DNA from: CAVXUB01 sp963764805
Lineage (GTDB): Bacteria; Actinomycetota; Acidimicrobiia; Acidimicrobiales; Bog-793
Assembly: GCA_963764805.1 (NCBI GenBank)
Contig: CAVXUB010000001.1
Span: forward strand, 974,239-1,038,238
Direction: 5' to 3'
DNA: 64,000 nt
Positions within the stretch are counted from its first letter, which is position 1. Every line of letters begins with the position of its first letter. This document shows positions 44,200-54,186 of this stretch, one piece after another. The notes under the pieces were generated by a model. The model worked only from the letters and a program-made list of their open reading frames with translations. It ran no database searches and was not told the origin of the DNA. A program made the translations under genes and the position numbers.

Positions 44200-44205
44200 A
44201 TGCTA
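44200..44205 (-). promoter_or_regulatory. -10 box of leaderless MFS gene
   Basis: TAGCAT on the minus strand with 6 nt to GTG 44193. Confidence 0.5.
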
Positions 44206-44244
44206 GAGGCGGGCAAAGCGGCGGCCGGCGGGCGAGACTCTGGC

Positions 44245-45039
44245 ATGACTGATGATCGTTCGGAGGAGTTTCGGAGGCTGCATCAACAAGGTTGCTTGGT
44301 GATGCCGAACCCGCATGACGTGGGAAGCGCCAAGCTCTTGGCGGCGCTCGGGTTCCAGGCTCTCGCCACGACGAGCGGAGGCATGGCGGCATCATTCGGG
44401 AAGGCGGACATGACCGTCGACAGGGAGACCCTCCTCGGCCACGTTCGTCAAGTGGCGGCGGCGGTGCAGGTACCCGTCAACGTCGACTCCGAGCGCTGTT
44501 TCGCGGAGACGACCGAAGGCGTCCAGGAGACAGTGGACCTGCTCGCGGAGGCGGGTGCGGCAGGCTGCTCGATCGAGGACTGGAACCCGGCTGAAGACTC
44601 GATCGACCCCTTCCCCCGGGCCGTGGAGCGGGTGCAGGCGGCTGCCGAAGTGGCGACCCGGACCGGGATCGTGCTGACGGCGAGATGCGAGAACCATCTA
44701 CACGGGGTCGACGACCTCGAGGACACGATCCGTCGCCTGGTGGCCTACCGGCAGGCGGGCGCGGAGGTGCTCTACGCCCCGGCGCTCGTCGATCTCGGCG
44801 AGATCAAGCGCCTCGTGGAGGAGGTCGGCGCACCCGTCAACGTGCTGCTGGTGCCCGGGGGGCCCTCGGTCGGGGCGCTGGCTGCGGCCGGTGTGCGGCG
44901 GATCTCGACCGGCAGCACCCTCGCCCGGATTGCCTACGGCGCGCTCGTCACCGCCGCACGGACGCTTGCAGACGAAGGGATCATCTCCCGCGAAACGGCA
45001 GTGCTGGATCGGGGGCTGGCCGCTCGGGCGTTCGCTTGA
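44245..45039 (+). CDS. Isocitrate lyase/PEP mutase-family protein
   Basis: 264 aa TIM barrel. LVMPNPHDVGSAKLLAALGFQALATTSGG at the N-terminus, VNVDSERCF (metal-binding Asp), GCSIEDWNPAED (SIED, the family's catalytic metal region), LTARCENHL, GAEVLYAPAL and VPGGPSVGALAAAGVRRIS. The isocitrate lyase KKCGH loop is absent, so it is not that enzyme; it belongs with the PEP mutase/oxaloacetase-like group, common in actinobacteria, substrate unknown. ATG 44245 chosen at MTDDRSEEF. Followed 32 nt later by an SDR gene, possibly co-transcribed. Confidence 0.88.
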   Translation: MTDDRSEEFRRLHQQGCLVMPNPHDVGSAKLLAALGFQALATTSGGMAASFGKADMTVDRETLLGHVRQVAAAVQVPVNVDSERCFAETTEGVQETVDLLAEAGAAGCSIEDWNPAEDSIDPFPRAVERVQAAAEVATRTGIVLTARCENHLHGVDDLEDTIRRLVAYRQAGAEVLYAPALVDLGEIKRLVEEVGAPVNVLLVPGGPSVGALAAAGVRRISTGSTLARIAYGALVTAARTLADEGIISRETAVLDRGLAARAFA

Positions 45040-45071
45040 ACGCCTGCGCCGAAGGAAGGCATGGTGTCCGT

Positions 45072-45899
45072 ATGGGATTGCTCACAAACAAGGTGGCGTT
45101 GGTAACCGGTGCAAGCCGCGGCGCCGGGCGGGGCATCGCCCAAGCTCTCGGTGCCGAGGGGGCGATTGTTTACGTCACGGCTCGCAGCCGCCGGGGGGCG
45201 CCTGTCGTGCCCGAGTTCCCCGGCTCGGTCGAGGACGCCGCAGATGCCGTCAATGCTGCTGGCGGGATCGGCATCGCGGTCCAATGCGACCACACAAGTG
45301 ACCTCGAGGTCCGCAATCTGTTCGACCGGATCCGGCTGGATCAGGGGCGGCTCGACGTCCTGGTAGCTAACGCGTGGTCCGGTTACATGCCCTACGCGGA
45401 GCACAACGACTGGTTCGGGATCCCTTTCTGGGAACAGTCGATGGACCGCTGGGACGGGATGTTCAACGGCGGCCTGCGATCCCACCTCTCGACCTGCCTC
45501 TACGGCTTGCCCCTGTTGCGCGAGGCGGGGTATGGCCTGGCGGTCCTGACGACGTTCACGCGAGGCCGGCGGTACCTCGGCAACGTCTTCTACGACGTCG
45601 CGAAGAACTCTGTCTGTCGGCTCGTCGCCGGGCTTGCCGAGGAGTTGAAGGACAGTGATGTGGCCGTGGTCGGCCTGTCGCCTGGCTGGATGGCGGTCGA
45701 GCGCATGACCGGGCTCTCCGAGAGGCAACAGGCGGAGATGGAATCTGTGGCCTACATCGGTCGAGCGGTGGCGGCACTGGCGACGGATCCGGCCGTGTCA
45801 CGCCTATCGGGACAAACCTGCGCCGTCGGCCACCTCGCTCGCTTCTACGGCTTCACCGACAACGACGGGCGCCAGCCGACGCCTTACCTGATCGAGTGA
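45072..45899 (+). CDS. Short-chain dehydrogenase/reductase (DHRS1-like)
   Basis: 275 aa. Rossmann motif VALVTGASRGAGRGIA (TGxxxGxG), CDHTSD, LVANAWSG (NNAG-equivalent), catalytic YDVAK (in NVFYDVAKNSVCRLV), and SPGWMAVERM after it. FWEQSMDRWDGMFNGGLRSHLSTC is close to the DHRS1 group, whose members have an acidic/aromatic insert here. Substrate unknown. The catalytic Ser is replaced in this region by Thr (LTTFTRG). Downstream of the PEP-mutase-like gene. Confidence 0.88.
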   Translation: MGLLTNKVALVTGASRGAGRGIAQALGAEGAIVYVTARSRRGAPVVPEFPGSVEDAADAVNAAGGIGIAVQCDHTSDLEVRNLFDRIRLDQGRLDVLVANAWSGYMPYAEHNDWFGIPFWEQSMDRWDGMFNGGLRSHLSTCLYGLPLLREAGYGLAVLTTFTRGRRYLGNVFYDVAKNSVCRLVAGLAEELKDSDVAVVGLSPGWMAVERMTGLSERQQAEMESVAYIGRAVAALATDPAVSRLSGQTCAVGHLARFYGFTDNDGRQPTPYLIE

Positions 45900-45986
45900 G
45901 CTGACACCGGAGCGCGTGGCGAAAAATCGGGAAGCATCGGTCAGGATTTTCCTTGAGACAGAGCGCTGTCACAGGGGAGGTAAACC

Positions 45987-46244
45987 GTGTCCGACGATCC
46001 CCGTACCGCCCGAACCCGGAGGGTGGGTGAGGCACCGATCCGTTATGTCCTGACGGCGGTGCTCCTGTTGGCCGCATTCGTGGCCCTCCTCTGGGTCCCG
46101 AGCTATGCCGACTTGAAGCCGACGCTAGGTGGTGTCCCCTTCTTCTACTGGTACTCGCTTCTCTGGCTGCTGCTGAATGCAGCCTGCCAGGCGGGCGCCT
46201 ACGTGCTGATGGTCGTGCTCCCGCGGCGGCGAGGCCAGCGATGA
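45987..46244 (+). CDS. DUF3311 small membrane protein
   Basis: 85 aa with two membrane helices (about 20-38 and 52-76; IRYVLTAVLLLAAFVALLWVPSYA, GVPFFYWYSLLWLLLNAACQAGAYVLM). The GxPxFYWYxLLW pattern is the DUF3311 signature. GTG 45987 follows a GGGGAGG ribosome site. Its stop overlaps the start of the sodium:solute symporter gene (ATGA at 46241-46244); the two proteins are usually encoded together, and DUF3311 is thought to be a small subunit of the transporter. Confidence 0.88.
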   Translation: MSDDPRTARTRRVGEAPIRYVLTAVLLLAAFVALLWVPSYADLKPTLGGVPFFYWYSLLWLLLNAACQAGAYVLMVVLPRRRGQR

Positions 46245-47855
46245 AGACTCCACTCGACGGTGTGGCCCTGGGAGTGACGATCGTCGCTCTTCGTCGTCGT
46301 CGCCTCGCTCGGCTTCGCCGGCGCACGGTGGCGGCGCGCCCGGCTCGACAACCTCGACCAGTGGGGGCTCGGGGGACGCTCCTTCGGCGGCTTCGTGACG
46401 TGGTTCCTCCTCGGGGGGGACCTCTACACCGCCTACACCTTCATCGCCGTTCCGGGCGCGATGTACATCGCAGGGGCGGTATCGGGGTGGTTCGCAGTGG
46501 CCTACACCATCCTGGTCTGGCCGATCGTGTTCGTCCTCATGCCCCGCCTCTGGTCGGTGGCCAAGTCGAAGGGATACGTGACTCCGGCTGACTTCGTGGT
46601 GGGGCGTTTCGGGAGCTCGGGCCTCGGGTTGGCGGTGGCGTTCACGGGGATCCTTGCCCTCATGCCCTACATCGCGCTCCAGCTCGTCGGCATCCAGTCG
46701 GTGCTCGACGTGATCGGCGTCGGCAACGGGGCTTCGGCGTTCGTGAAGGACCTGCCGCTGATCATCGCCTTCGTGGTGCTCGCCGCCTTCACCTACACCT
46801 CAGGGCTTCGCGCCCCGGCGCTCATCGCCTTCGTCAAGGACACGCTGATCTATGTGGTGATCCTCGTGGCGGTGATCTACATCCCGATCCGCCTAGGCGG
46901 CTATGGCCACATCTTCTCGGCGGTGGAGGCCCATGCCACGAAACTCACCGCCGCGGCGAAGGCGGCACACAAGAAGCCGACCTTCGCGATCCTGCCGAGC
47001 TCCCAGACCTACTGGGCGTACGGAACGCTGGCGCTCGGCTCGGCGCTGGCGCTGTTCATGTACCCGCACGCAGTGACCGGCGTCCTCGCCACCAAGGAGC
47101 GCGAGACGATCCGCAAGAACACCGTCTTCCTCCCCCTCTACTCGCTGGCTCTCGCCTTCATCGCGCTGCTCGGGTACATGGCGATCGCCGCCCATATCAC
47201 GACGACGAACTCACGCTTGGCGGCGCCTCTGCTGTTCAGGGCGATGTTCCCGAGCTGGTTCGCCGGCGTCGCCTATGCGGCGGTGGCGATCGGTGCGCTC
47301 GTTCCCGCAGCGATCATGTCGATCGCCGCGGCAAACCTGTTCACGCGGAACATCTACCGTGCCTACATCCGACGACACGCGGACCCGGCCGAGGAGGCCC
47401 GCGTCTCGAAGCTCGCCTCGCTCGTGGTCAAGTTCGGAGCGCTCGCCTTCGTGCTCGGCATCAACACGCAGAACGCCATCAACCTGCAGTTGCTCGGAGG
47501 CATCTGGATCCTGCAGACGCTGCCGGCCGTCGGCATCGGCCTGTTCACCAGATGGCTGCACCGGTGGGCGCTGCTCGTCGGCTGGCTCGTCGGGATGGTC
47601 TACGGCACCTATGAGGCCTACGGCGTATCGACGCCGACCGTGAGCCACTTCGGCGGCTCGACGGCAGCGATCCCGTTCACTCACACGAGCGCCTACATCG
47701 GTCTGACTTCGGTCGTCATCAACCTGATCGTGTCCATCGTCCTGACCGTCCTGCTCCGCTTGGCGCCCGCTTCAGCCGGCACCGACGCCACAGTGCCGGC
47801 TGACTACGTCGCCGAGGAGGCCAGCCCGGCCCAGGAGCTGACGGCCGCAAGCTGA
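46241..47855 (+). pseudogene. Sodium:solute symporter (SSS family), one frameshift
   Basis: Reconstructed about 537 aa, 12-13 membrane helices. It starts MKTPLDGVALGVTIVAL, then must shift at about 46287-46290 to read FVVVASLGFAGARWRRARLDNLDQWGLGGRSFGG, followed by the normal SSS body: FVTWFLLGGDLYTAYTFIAVPG, SKGYVTPADFVVGRF, GILALMPYIALQLVG, YPHAVTGVLATKERETIRKN, AIMSIAAANLFTRNIYR. The family imports monocarboxylates such as acetate or pyruvate (MctP/MctC type). The ATGA overlap with DUF3311 shows the true start is upstream of the lesion. Confidence 0.85.
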
Positions 47856-47932
47856 CCTCGTTGCGACCTCTTGATTACCCCTAGCATGCGTCCGGCGCCG
47901 CGTGCCGCAGGCGACCGGTATCGGAGGGGGAC

Positions 47933-49258
47933 ATGAAGAGCTTGATCGGATGGCGAACGATCGCCATGGCTGGAATGGCCGTCACCGGATGTGCGGCGGG
48001 CGTTGCGGGTGCCACCGGCGCAGGCGGGACGACGGTCAACGCGATTGCTGTCGAGCACCAAGCCACCGGGGACTGGGGGTTCTCGCCGCTGATCATCAAG
48101 CTCAGCCTGCCGGCGCCGGCTCTCGTAACGCCGCTACGGCTGGAGTGCTTCTCGAGCTCAGGCTGTACCGCCGACAACGACATGGTCTTCGGGCCCCGGG
48201 ATTCGAACGGTCACACGATCCACTTCTCCGGAACGACTGCGAACAGTCAGCCGCTCCTCGACTCATCCGGTCATGCGATCGGGCGTTGCACGCTGGATCC
48301 CGCTCCGTCAGGCGATGTGGCATGCGTCGTGGTTGTGAAGCACGTCCAAGTGCCGTGGGGAGGGTGGATCGGCACGAATCGGACCATCACCTACACCAAG
48401 TTCACCCCGACGGGTGCTGGCGAACCGCTGGCCGGCGATGGCTGGACCGACAACCCAAGGGGGGTGAATCCGGGGAACAACCCCGACAACGATGATCAGC
48501 TCATGGTGACCAGGCCCTCCTCCGATCCGATATGGGTCTTCATGGATCCGACCGCTGTCGCGTTCGCCGCAGGCCAAGCTCCGCAGTCGGACGAGGTCGG
48601 GCTTATGTGCTCCACCGAGGCCTTCTGTGACGTCCGTGCCGGAGTCAGCTTCAGGGCCACCCTTGCGCCCGCCGGAGTGCACTTCCCGGCTGGGCCGGGA
48701 ACGACGCAGATCCGTCCCGGCGCAGACATCGACTTCCGGTGCCGGTACACAGACACGGGTGACTACAAAGGTCCCGGCTCGAACCTCGTCTCATGCGTCG
48801 TGATCTCGGCCACCGTCATCGACCACTACGGGATCGCCGAGATGACGTTGCCGATGGAGGCGACGCGGTCTGCGTACCCGCAACACCGGGCGTACAAGTT
48901 GACTCTCTCGCCGGCAGCCGGCGCCAGTGGCTCGGGCGTCTTCAGCGATCTGAGAGTCCTGCCACCTCTCGCCGTCAAGACGCCCTCGCACCTTCCGGCG
49001 GCGACTGTCGGGCAGGGGGTCACGGTCGGGTTCAGGGCCTCGGGAGGCGTGCCGAGGATCAGCAGTCCGTTCGAACCTCCCAAGTACGAGCGATCATGGT
49101 CGCTATTGGCGGGGAGGCTCCCTCCGGGCCTGCAACTGAAGCGCGCCACGCTGGCGGGGACTCCGACAAGGAGCGGTCTCTACTGCTTCGTGTTGCGCGT
49201 GACCGACGATCAGGGCGATGTCGTTTACCGGACGTTCCATCTCACCATCAGCCCCTGA
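47933..49258 (+). CDS. Secreted protein with C-terminal Ig-like (He_PIG) domain
   Basis: 441 aa. Signal peptide (about 8-30: TIAMAGMAVTGCAAGVAGATG; the Cys is not in a clear lipobox). Six or more cysteines in the mature part (LECFSSSGC, GRCTLDP, ACVVVV, LMCSTEAFCDV, FRCRYTD, VSCVV) suggest disulfides. The last 80 residues (VGQGVTVGFRASGGVP...LPPGLQLKRATLAGTPTRSGLYCFVLRVTDDQGD) form a He_PIG-type Ig fold. Preceded by GGAGGGGGAC. Function unknown; one of several cysteine-rich secreted proteins in this part of the window. Confidence 0.75.
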   Translation: MKSLIGWRTIAMAGMAVTGCAAGVAGATGAGGTTVNAIAVEHQATGDWGFSPLIIKLSLPAPALVTPLRLECFSSSGCTADNDMVFGPRDSNGHTIHFSGTTANSQPLLDSSGHAIGRCTLDPAPSGDVACVVVVKHVQVPWGGWIGTNRTITYTKFTPTGAGEPLAGDGWTDNPRGVNPGNNPDNDDQLMVTRPSSDPIWVFMDPTAVAFAAGQAPQSDEVGLMCSTEAFCDVRAGVSFRATLAPAGVHFPAGPGTTQIRPGADIDFRCRYTDTGDYKGPGSNLVSCVVISATVIDHYGIAEMTLPMEATRSAYPQHRAYKLTLSPAAGASGSGVFSDLRVLPPLAVKTPSHLPAATVGQGVTVGFRASGGVPRISSPFEPPKYERSWSLLAGRLPPGLQLKRATLAGTPTRSGLYCFVLRVTDDQGDVVYRTFHLTISP

Positions 49259-49356
49259 TCTCGGTCTCGTCGGCGTCGTCCATATTCCGGGAGCAAATGG
49301 GTATGACTCTCACGTCACATCAGGCCCGGGATCGTCCGAGGAGGAACGGTAAGACA

Positions 49357-49578
49357 ATGGCTGGAACAGGCAAGCAAGTGGAGGGAAAGGCGCGAGAGGC
49401 CGTAGGCGAGGCCAAGCGCGCGACCGGCAAGGCGACGGGCAACCGCAGCCTCCAGGCGAAGGGTGTAGCCGACAAGGCGAAGGGCAAGGTCAAGAGCAAG
49501 GCAGGCAGCGCCGAGCGGAACATCCGTGGCGCCGCCGCGCCGACCCGCGACGCGCCGCCCGAAAAAGGGAAGCTCTGA
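49357..49578 (+). CDS. CsbD-family small stress protein
   Basis: 73 aa, lysine/alanine-rich. KQVEGKAREAVGEAKRATGKATGNRSLQAKG and KAKGKVKSKAG match the CsbD repeat. Members are stress-induced, usually under general stress sigma control. ATG 49357 with GAGGAGGA 7 nt upstream. The last 20 residues are a basic/proline tail outside the family. Confidence 0.88.
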   Translation: MAGTGKQVEGKAREAVGEAKRATGKATGNRSLQAKGVADKAKGKVKSKAGSAERNIRGAAAPTRDAPPEKGKL

Positions 49579-49634
49579 TTCGTGGCCGGCTGACCGGGCG
49601 AGGTGCCTGCAACTTCTCGCCGCTCAGTCGGCCG

Positions 49635-52600
49635 CTACGAGTCCGGCAGCACAGGATCGATGCCGGTGGCGGTACCGCCGCTCGGGACATGGACAGGTGT
49701 GGCACCGGCTTGAGTTGTCGAGGAGCGCCACCACAGGGTTTCGAAGATCGTCGGGTTCCCGCAACCGTTCGTGAACTCGACGTCGTAGGTTCCGGCCGCC
49801 AGGCCGGAGATCGAGTACCTGCCACTCGCCTCGGTCGTGGCGAGAATCGCTGGCATGCCTGGAGAGGTCTCCACCGCCAGCACGCAGATGTCCGCCCGGG
49901 AAGCTTTGCCCCACACGCTCACCCGGCCGGTGATCGTCCCTCCGGGATCGAGCACCACGCTCGACAAGTGCGTCGTCGCACGCGCCCGCACCACGACGGT
50001 GGCCGGCGCCTTCCTGACGCTCCAAGTGCCGTCGATGCCGCATTGGACGTCGACTGACACGGGGTAGGTGCCGGCGGGTAGCTCTGGTTGGTCGTAGTCG
50101 CCCGACGCCGAGAAGGTTTGCGAAGTGAAGAAGACGGTCTGCCCGAGCCTGTCCGGGATCCCCACCCCGATGCAGACTCCCCCGAGGCCGGCCCCCGACG
50201 ACGACACCACTCTCGTGACGACGTTGCCTCCGTAGGGGATGAAACCGTTGACGCCATACCTCGTCGAGCCGGCAACGGTCGTGACGGGGCGGGAGAAGCT
50301 GAGGGACAGGCCGCTCGGACCTCCGCACGCTTCGAACAGCACGGCGTACTTGGCTGCGCTGAGACCTGAGATCTCGTACCTGGTTGCCGGTGGGACGACG
50401 ACATCGAAGGCGGTGAGCGCACCGACGGGGTCTTGCGTACTTTCCACGCTGACGCACACGGAGGTCGAACTGCCTGCCGGCTCGGTGACGTGGCCGCGGA
50501 TACCCGCTGCCGTGGGCAGGTCGAAATCGACGACAGAGTCCTTTGCCGGCGAGACGGTGAACATCGACGCCGCTCCGATAGTCGGCACGTTCCCCGAGTA
50601 GTCGGGACCGGCGGTCGAGTCGCCGCACGGGTCCAGTCCGGCTATGTACGTACCGGGCATGATCCCGGTCACGCTGTAGGCGCCCTGGGGGGTGAATGCA
50701 GGCGCCGATTCGGTTACCTGCTGGCCGCCGATCGTGAAAAGGAAGAGGCAACCGGCCGCACCACCCGAGCCCGCCGGGACCCTCACGCGGCCACTGATCG
50801 TGCCCCCCTCGGTCAGCGATATCTCGAGCTCCGTTCGCATTCCCTCAGTCAGCGAGACCAGCCGTCGGGCGGGGTAGAGGTCGCCCCCGCCGTAGTAGGA
50901 CGCCGCCCACTTCGACACGAGCTCGCCGCCACACGTGGGATCGGTGAAGACCGTGTAGGCGTCCGTCGGCAGGCCCTCGACCTCGAAACGGCCCTCGCTG
51001 TCCGCCTGCACCCCGTACGACGCCTCCAGTATCCCCGGGCTGTTGCCCACGAAACCAGACCCGTACGGCGTCAGCACCACGCACGCACCGGCGACGCCGT
51101 GCCCCGAGCTGTCAGTGACTCGGCCGGCGAGCGTCGCTCCGGTAGGCAGCACCGCATCTACCCCGGTCCGCCTTTGGCCGGCTGTGAGGTGGAAGATCTT
51201 CGCCTGGTAGCCGGACACTTGACCCTGGTAGTACTCCGACACGTAGTTGACGGGGAGCAGACCGCAAGGCGTGAAGTAGAGCTCGTAGAGCGCGGTCGGG
51301 AGACTCCTGAGCTCATAGGTCCCCTTGGCCGAGGTGACCGGTGGCGGCGGAGGCACGCCCTCGGGTATCACGTTCGAGCCGTACTCGACACAGATGCCGG
51401 CCAGAGGCTTGCCAGCCGAGTCGGTGACCTTCCCGCTGATCGCTGCGCCAGGCCCGAGCGAGACGTCGGCCCCGGAGGTGACCTTGCCGATCTCGACCGT
51501 TATCGGCGACGGCGAAGCGGAGGGCGCGTAGTTGCCCTTGCTGCCGCACGCAGCGTCGTAATCGAGGGTGTACCGGCCGGTGTCGAGCGAGTTGACGTCG
51601 TAGGCGCCGCCCGCACCGGCGGGGTAGGTGGAGATGAGCTGCAGGTTGGCAGTCAGATCGACGGTGGCGATAGCGCAGGTGCCGGGCAGACCCTTGCCGG
51701 CGCCGGTCACAGTGCCTTCGATCTGCCCGCCGACGGGCAGCGTGGCGCTCACGTCGCGTACGGAACGCCCGGCAGGAACGGTCAACGGCTGCGACTGCTG
51801 CAGCGAACGAGCGTTCTTCCACCAGATGGTCGCCAGGTTGGCGGTGCTGCAGTTGAAGAAGGACAGCTGATAGGTCTCCGGCGGTAGCGAGGGGATGGAA
51901 TAAGGCGTATTGGCCGGGACCTCGGCCAGCAGGAAAAAGCTTTCAGTCGTCGTCTCGTAGGTCGCTGCCAGGCAGACGGGATCCGAGCCGTCGCTCTTCG
52001 GCACCGAGATGACGCCGCTGAACCCGCCGCCCATCGTCATCGTGACGTCGACTCCGGTCGTCGTCTTACCGGCCCGCACCGGTAAGTCTGTGCCGTCGTT
52101 GTAGAGCTGCCCGAGCCAGTTCGCCGAGTCGCCACATCCGGCTGTCACCTCGACCTGGTAACCGCCTGGGGCGATACCGGTGATGTGGAAGACACCGCCA
52201 GCACCTGTCGTGCCGGCGTATTCACCGGTGAAGCTGGCGACATACACGCACATCCCTTTCAGGCCGGCCCCCTTCTTCGTCGTCACCACACCGCTGAGGG
52301 CGCCGGCAGCTGCGGACTTCAAAGGGGGAACGGCATGCACCGGACGGCCGAAGAGTTCCGAGGGCGTGGGCCGTCCACCCGGCCCGAGCAGTTCGGGAAC
52401 GGGCGCCAGGCGCACCGTCGACAGTGACTGCATCCCGTAACCAGTCACGAGCACCCGGCGCGTCGGCGTCAGCGCGGTGACGTGAATATGACCCGCCAAG
52501 GCGGCGGCGGGTGACGAGGAGCAGGACGTGAAGCTCAGGTCGTAGTAACCGGGTGCAAGCCCGCCCAGGAAGAAGCGGCCGCCTCGGCCGGTCTCCGTCG

Positions 52601-52880
52601 AGAGCGGCACCAGCCCCCGATGTGCGCGGAATGCGGGGCCGCCTGCCGGAGTCGCCCTCACACAGGCGCCAGCAGCAGGCGTGCCGGCTGCCGTGTCGAC
52701 GACTCCCGTGACGGTCCCCGGCCAGCCGGTACTGGGCGCACGACTGCCGATCGAGGCAGGTGATGCGCCGGCCCGCGCCGATCCCAATCCGCCGATGGCC
52801 GTGGCGCTGATCGCCGCACCCGCCATCGCCGAAACGACCAGCAAGCGCGACGAGATCCGCCAACCGCTTAGTCGAGACAT
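49635..52880 (-). CDS. Secreted protein with ten carboxypeptidase-regulatory-like domains
   Basis: 1081 aa from ATG 52880 (GGGGGTGGGGG just upstream). Signal peptide (about 9-36: SRLLVVSAMAGAAISATAIGGL). The rest is ten tandem CarboxypepD_reg-like beta-sandwich domains of about 100 residues, each starting G-x-V/I-x-G-x-V and containing two conserved cysteines: one in strand A/B (GACV, GMCVYVA, GICVEYG, GVCIGVG) and one near the end after Y-x-L/V (YDLSFTSC, YQVEVTAGC, YTLDYDAACG, YAVLFEACG). That is about one disulfide per domain, giving a stiff rod. No cell wall anchor motif. Surface or extracellular scaffold is likely. Divergent from the DDN-like gene. Confidence 0.85.
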   Translation of the reverse strand: MSRLSGWRISSRLLVVSAMAGAAISATAIGGLGSARAGASPASIGSRAPSTGWPGTVTGVVDTAAGTPAAGACVRATPAGGPAFRAHRGLVPLSTETGRGGRFFLGGLAPGYYDLSFTSCSSSPAAALAGHIHVTALTPTRRVLVTGYGMQSLSTVRLAPVPELLGPGGRPTPSELFGRPVHAVPPLKSAAAGALSGVVTTKKGAGLKGMCVYVASFTGEYAGTTGAGGVFHITGIAPGGYQVEVTAGCGDSANWLGQLYNDGTDLPVRAGKTTTGVDVTMTMGGGFSGVISVPKSDGSDPVCLAATYETTTESFFLLAEVPANTPYSIPSLPPETYQLSFFNCSTANLATIWWKNARSLQQSQPLTVPAGRSVRDVSATLPVGGQIEGTVTGAGKGLPGTCAIATVDLTANLQLISTYPAGAGGAYDVNSLDTGRYTLDYDAACGSKGNYAPSASPSPITVEIGKVTSGADVSLGPGAAISGKVTDSAGKPLAGICVEYGSNVIPEGVPPPPPVTSAKGTYELRSLPTALYELYFTPCGLLPVNYVSEYYQGQVSGYQAKIFHLTAGQRRTGVDAVLPTGATLAGRVTDSSGHGVAGACVVLTPYGSGFVGNSPGILEASYGVQADSEGRFEVEGLPTDAYTVFTDPTCGGELVSKWAASYYGGGDLYPARRLVSLTEGMRTELEISLTEGGTISGRVRVPAGSGGAAGCLFLFTIGGQQVTESAPAFTPQGAYSVTGIMPGTYIAGLDPCGDSTAGPDYSGNVPTIGAASMFTVSPAKDSVVDFDLPTAAGIRGHVTEPAGSSTSVCVSVESTQDPVGALTAFDVVVPPATRYEISGLSAAKYAVLFEACGGPSGLSLSFSRPVTTVAGSTRYGVNGFIPYGGNVVTRVVSSSGAGLGGVCIGVGIPDRLGQTVFFTSQTFSASGDYDQPELPAGTYPVSVDVQCGIDGTWSVRKAPATVVVRARATTHLSSVVLDPGGTITGRVSVWGKASRADICVLAVETSPGMPAILATTEASGRYSISGLAAGTYDVEFTNGCGNPTIFETLWWRSSTTQAGATPVHVPSGGTATGIDPVLPDS

Positions 52881-52986
52881 CCCCCACCCCCTTCTAACGG
52901 GGCCGCATCCGACTGAGCGGTCCGCTGAGCGAGGATAGGCCGATCCACGCGCCCGTGCTCGGTCGGTTGTGGCGAAGGAGGGACCG

Positions 52987-53424
52987 ATGGCTCTTGAGCG
53001 ACGAAAGCGGAGGCACCTGCAATTCTGGCGAGTGATCAACCCGCCGACGCGCTACCTGGCCGGAATCGTGCCCTGGTGGGTTCTGCTCGAAACGAAGGGA
53101 AGGCGCTCAGGGCTTCTCCGCACGGTACCGCTCGCCAGCGGGCCTATGGAACCGGACGGTATGTGGCTCAACGCCGTGCACGGACGCCATGCCGACTGGG
53201 TCTTGAACGTCGAGGCGAATCCCAGGGTCCGTCTCAGGCTTCGCCGCCAGTGGCGAGGCGGCACGGCCGAGATCCATCCGATGGATCCCACGCTCCTCCG
53301 GCGATTCAGCCGCTACGCGCGCGGTGGACCCGCCATCTTCGGGATCGATCCGCTACAGGTCTTCGTGCGGTGGACTGCGGCGACGAATGACAATGCCGGA
53401 GCGGGCCAATCTGCCTCAGGATGA
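52987..53424 (+). CDS. DDN-like nitroreductase/quinone reductase (F420-type)
   Basis: 145 aa, the single-domain split beta-barrel of the deazaflavin-dependent (DUF385) family: FWRVINPPTRYLAGIVPWWVLLETKGRRSGLLRTVPLA, then LNAVHGRHADWVLNVEANPRVRLRLRRQWRGGTAEI. Relatives use F420H2 to reduce quinones or nitro compounds. ATG 52987 follows AAGGAGGGA directly, which decides it against GTG 52969. Divergent from the large secreted protein gene. Confidence 0.85.
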   Translation: MALERRKRRHLQFWRVINPPTRYLAGIVPWWVLLETKGRRSGLLRTVPLASGPMEPDGMWLNAVHGRHADWVLNVEANPRVRLRLRRQWRGGTAEIHPMDPTLLRRFSRYARGGPAIFGIDPLQVFVRWTAATNDNAGAGQSASG

Positions 53425-53448
53425 GCGTCAGGCATGCGCCCGCCGTTC

Positions 53449-53934
53449 CTAGTCGGGATTACCTCCACCGCAGACGGAGCCGACGACCGTGCCGGTACCG
53501 GGATGCCCCGGGTCCGGCCCGTAGCCACCGTTGGTCGTCACCGTAACGATGTCGACGTAGGTGCCGGAGATCACCGGGCCGTTCTTGGTGACGGAGTTGA
53601 CGACCAGCACCTCGGTCGTGGCCCCCACGGCCGGCGGAGGAGCGCTGCTGTTCCCAGGAGCGGTGGAGAACGTCCCGGTACAAGCCGACGTCGGTGTCAC
53701 GACGTCGGCGTAGCCCTTGAAACTGTTCGGAGCAGAGCCGCCGCTGACGTAGTTGTCGCTGGCCCACTGGGCGCCCCAGAACGTGACGGATGCTCCAGAC
53801 CCGCCGTAGACGTCGCCGATCGCGAATCCCGACGTGACGGCTGGCGCAGCAGATGATCCGATCGGGAGCTCCAGCACTCCAACTGTGGCGCCGAGCGCCA
53901 GCGCCAGGGCCATTCCAAGTCGCCGATGCCTCAT
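53449..53934 (-). CDS. Small secreted protein of unknown function
   Basis: 161 aa from ATG 53934. Signal peptide (about 6-29: LGMALALALGATVGVLELPIGSSA), then a Gly/Ser/Thr-rich beta-type domain with FAIGDVYGGSGASVTFWGAQWASDN, GYADVVTPTSACTGTFST and VSVTKNGPVISGTYVDIVTVTT-like strands; two cysteines (SACTG, GSVCGGG) can pair. I recognise similar short domains in secreted proteins of the class but no named family. Convergent with the DDN-like gene. Confidence 0.7.
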   Translation of the reverse strand: MRHRRLGMALALALGATVGVLELPIGSSAAPAVTSGFAIGDVYGGSGASVTFWGAQWASDNYVSGGSAPNSFKGYADVVTPTSACTGTFSTAPGNSSAPPPAVGATTEVLVVNSVTKNGPVISGTYVDIVTVTTNGGYGPDPGHPGTGTVVGSVCGGGNPD

Positions 53935-54186
53935 CTGGTACCTCCCGATCCCACCCGCCGGGCAGCGAGCGACTCTTTCGCCAGTGTGCTGCAGTGAGTC
54001 TCCCAACCGCAACGAGTTACAGGCGGTTCTGCGCGAACCTGTTGGACGTTGTACGGCCAGGGCACGTCGGCAACAGTCGCCGTAATTATCGGGTGATCGT
54101 CCCAGTCTGCAGCGGGAGTCGCGCAAGCACCGCCGTTTCGTGCACGGATCAAGGGCGTTCCCGGCTCCAGCGGAGTCCCGGCCCGA

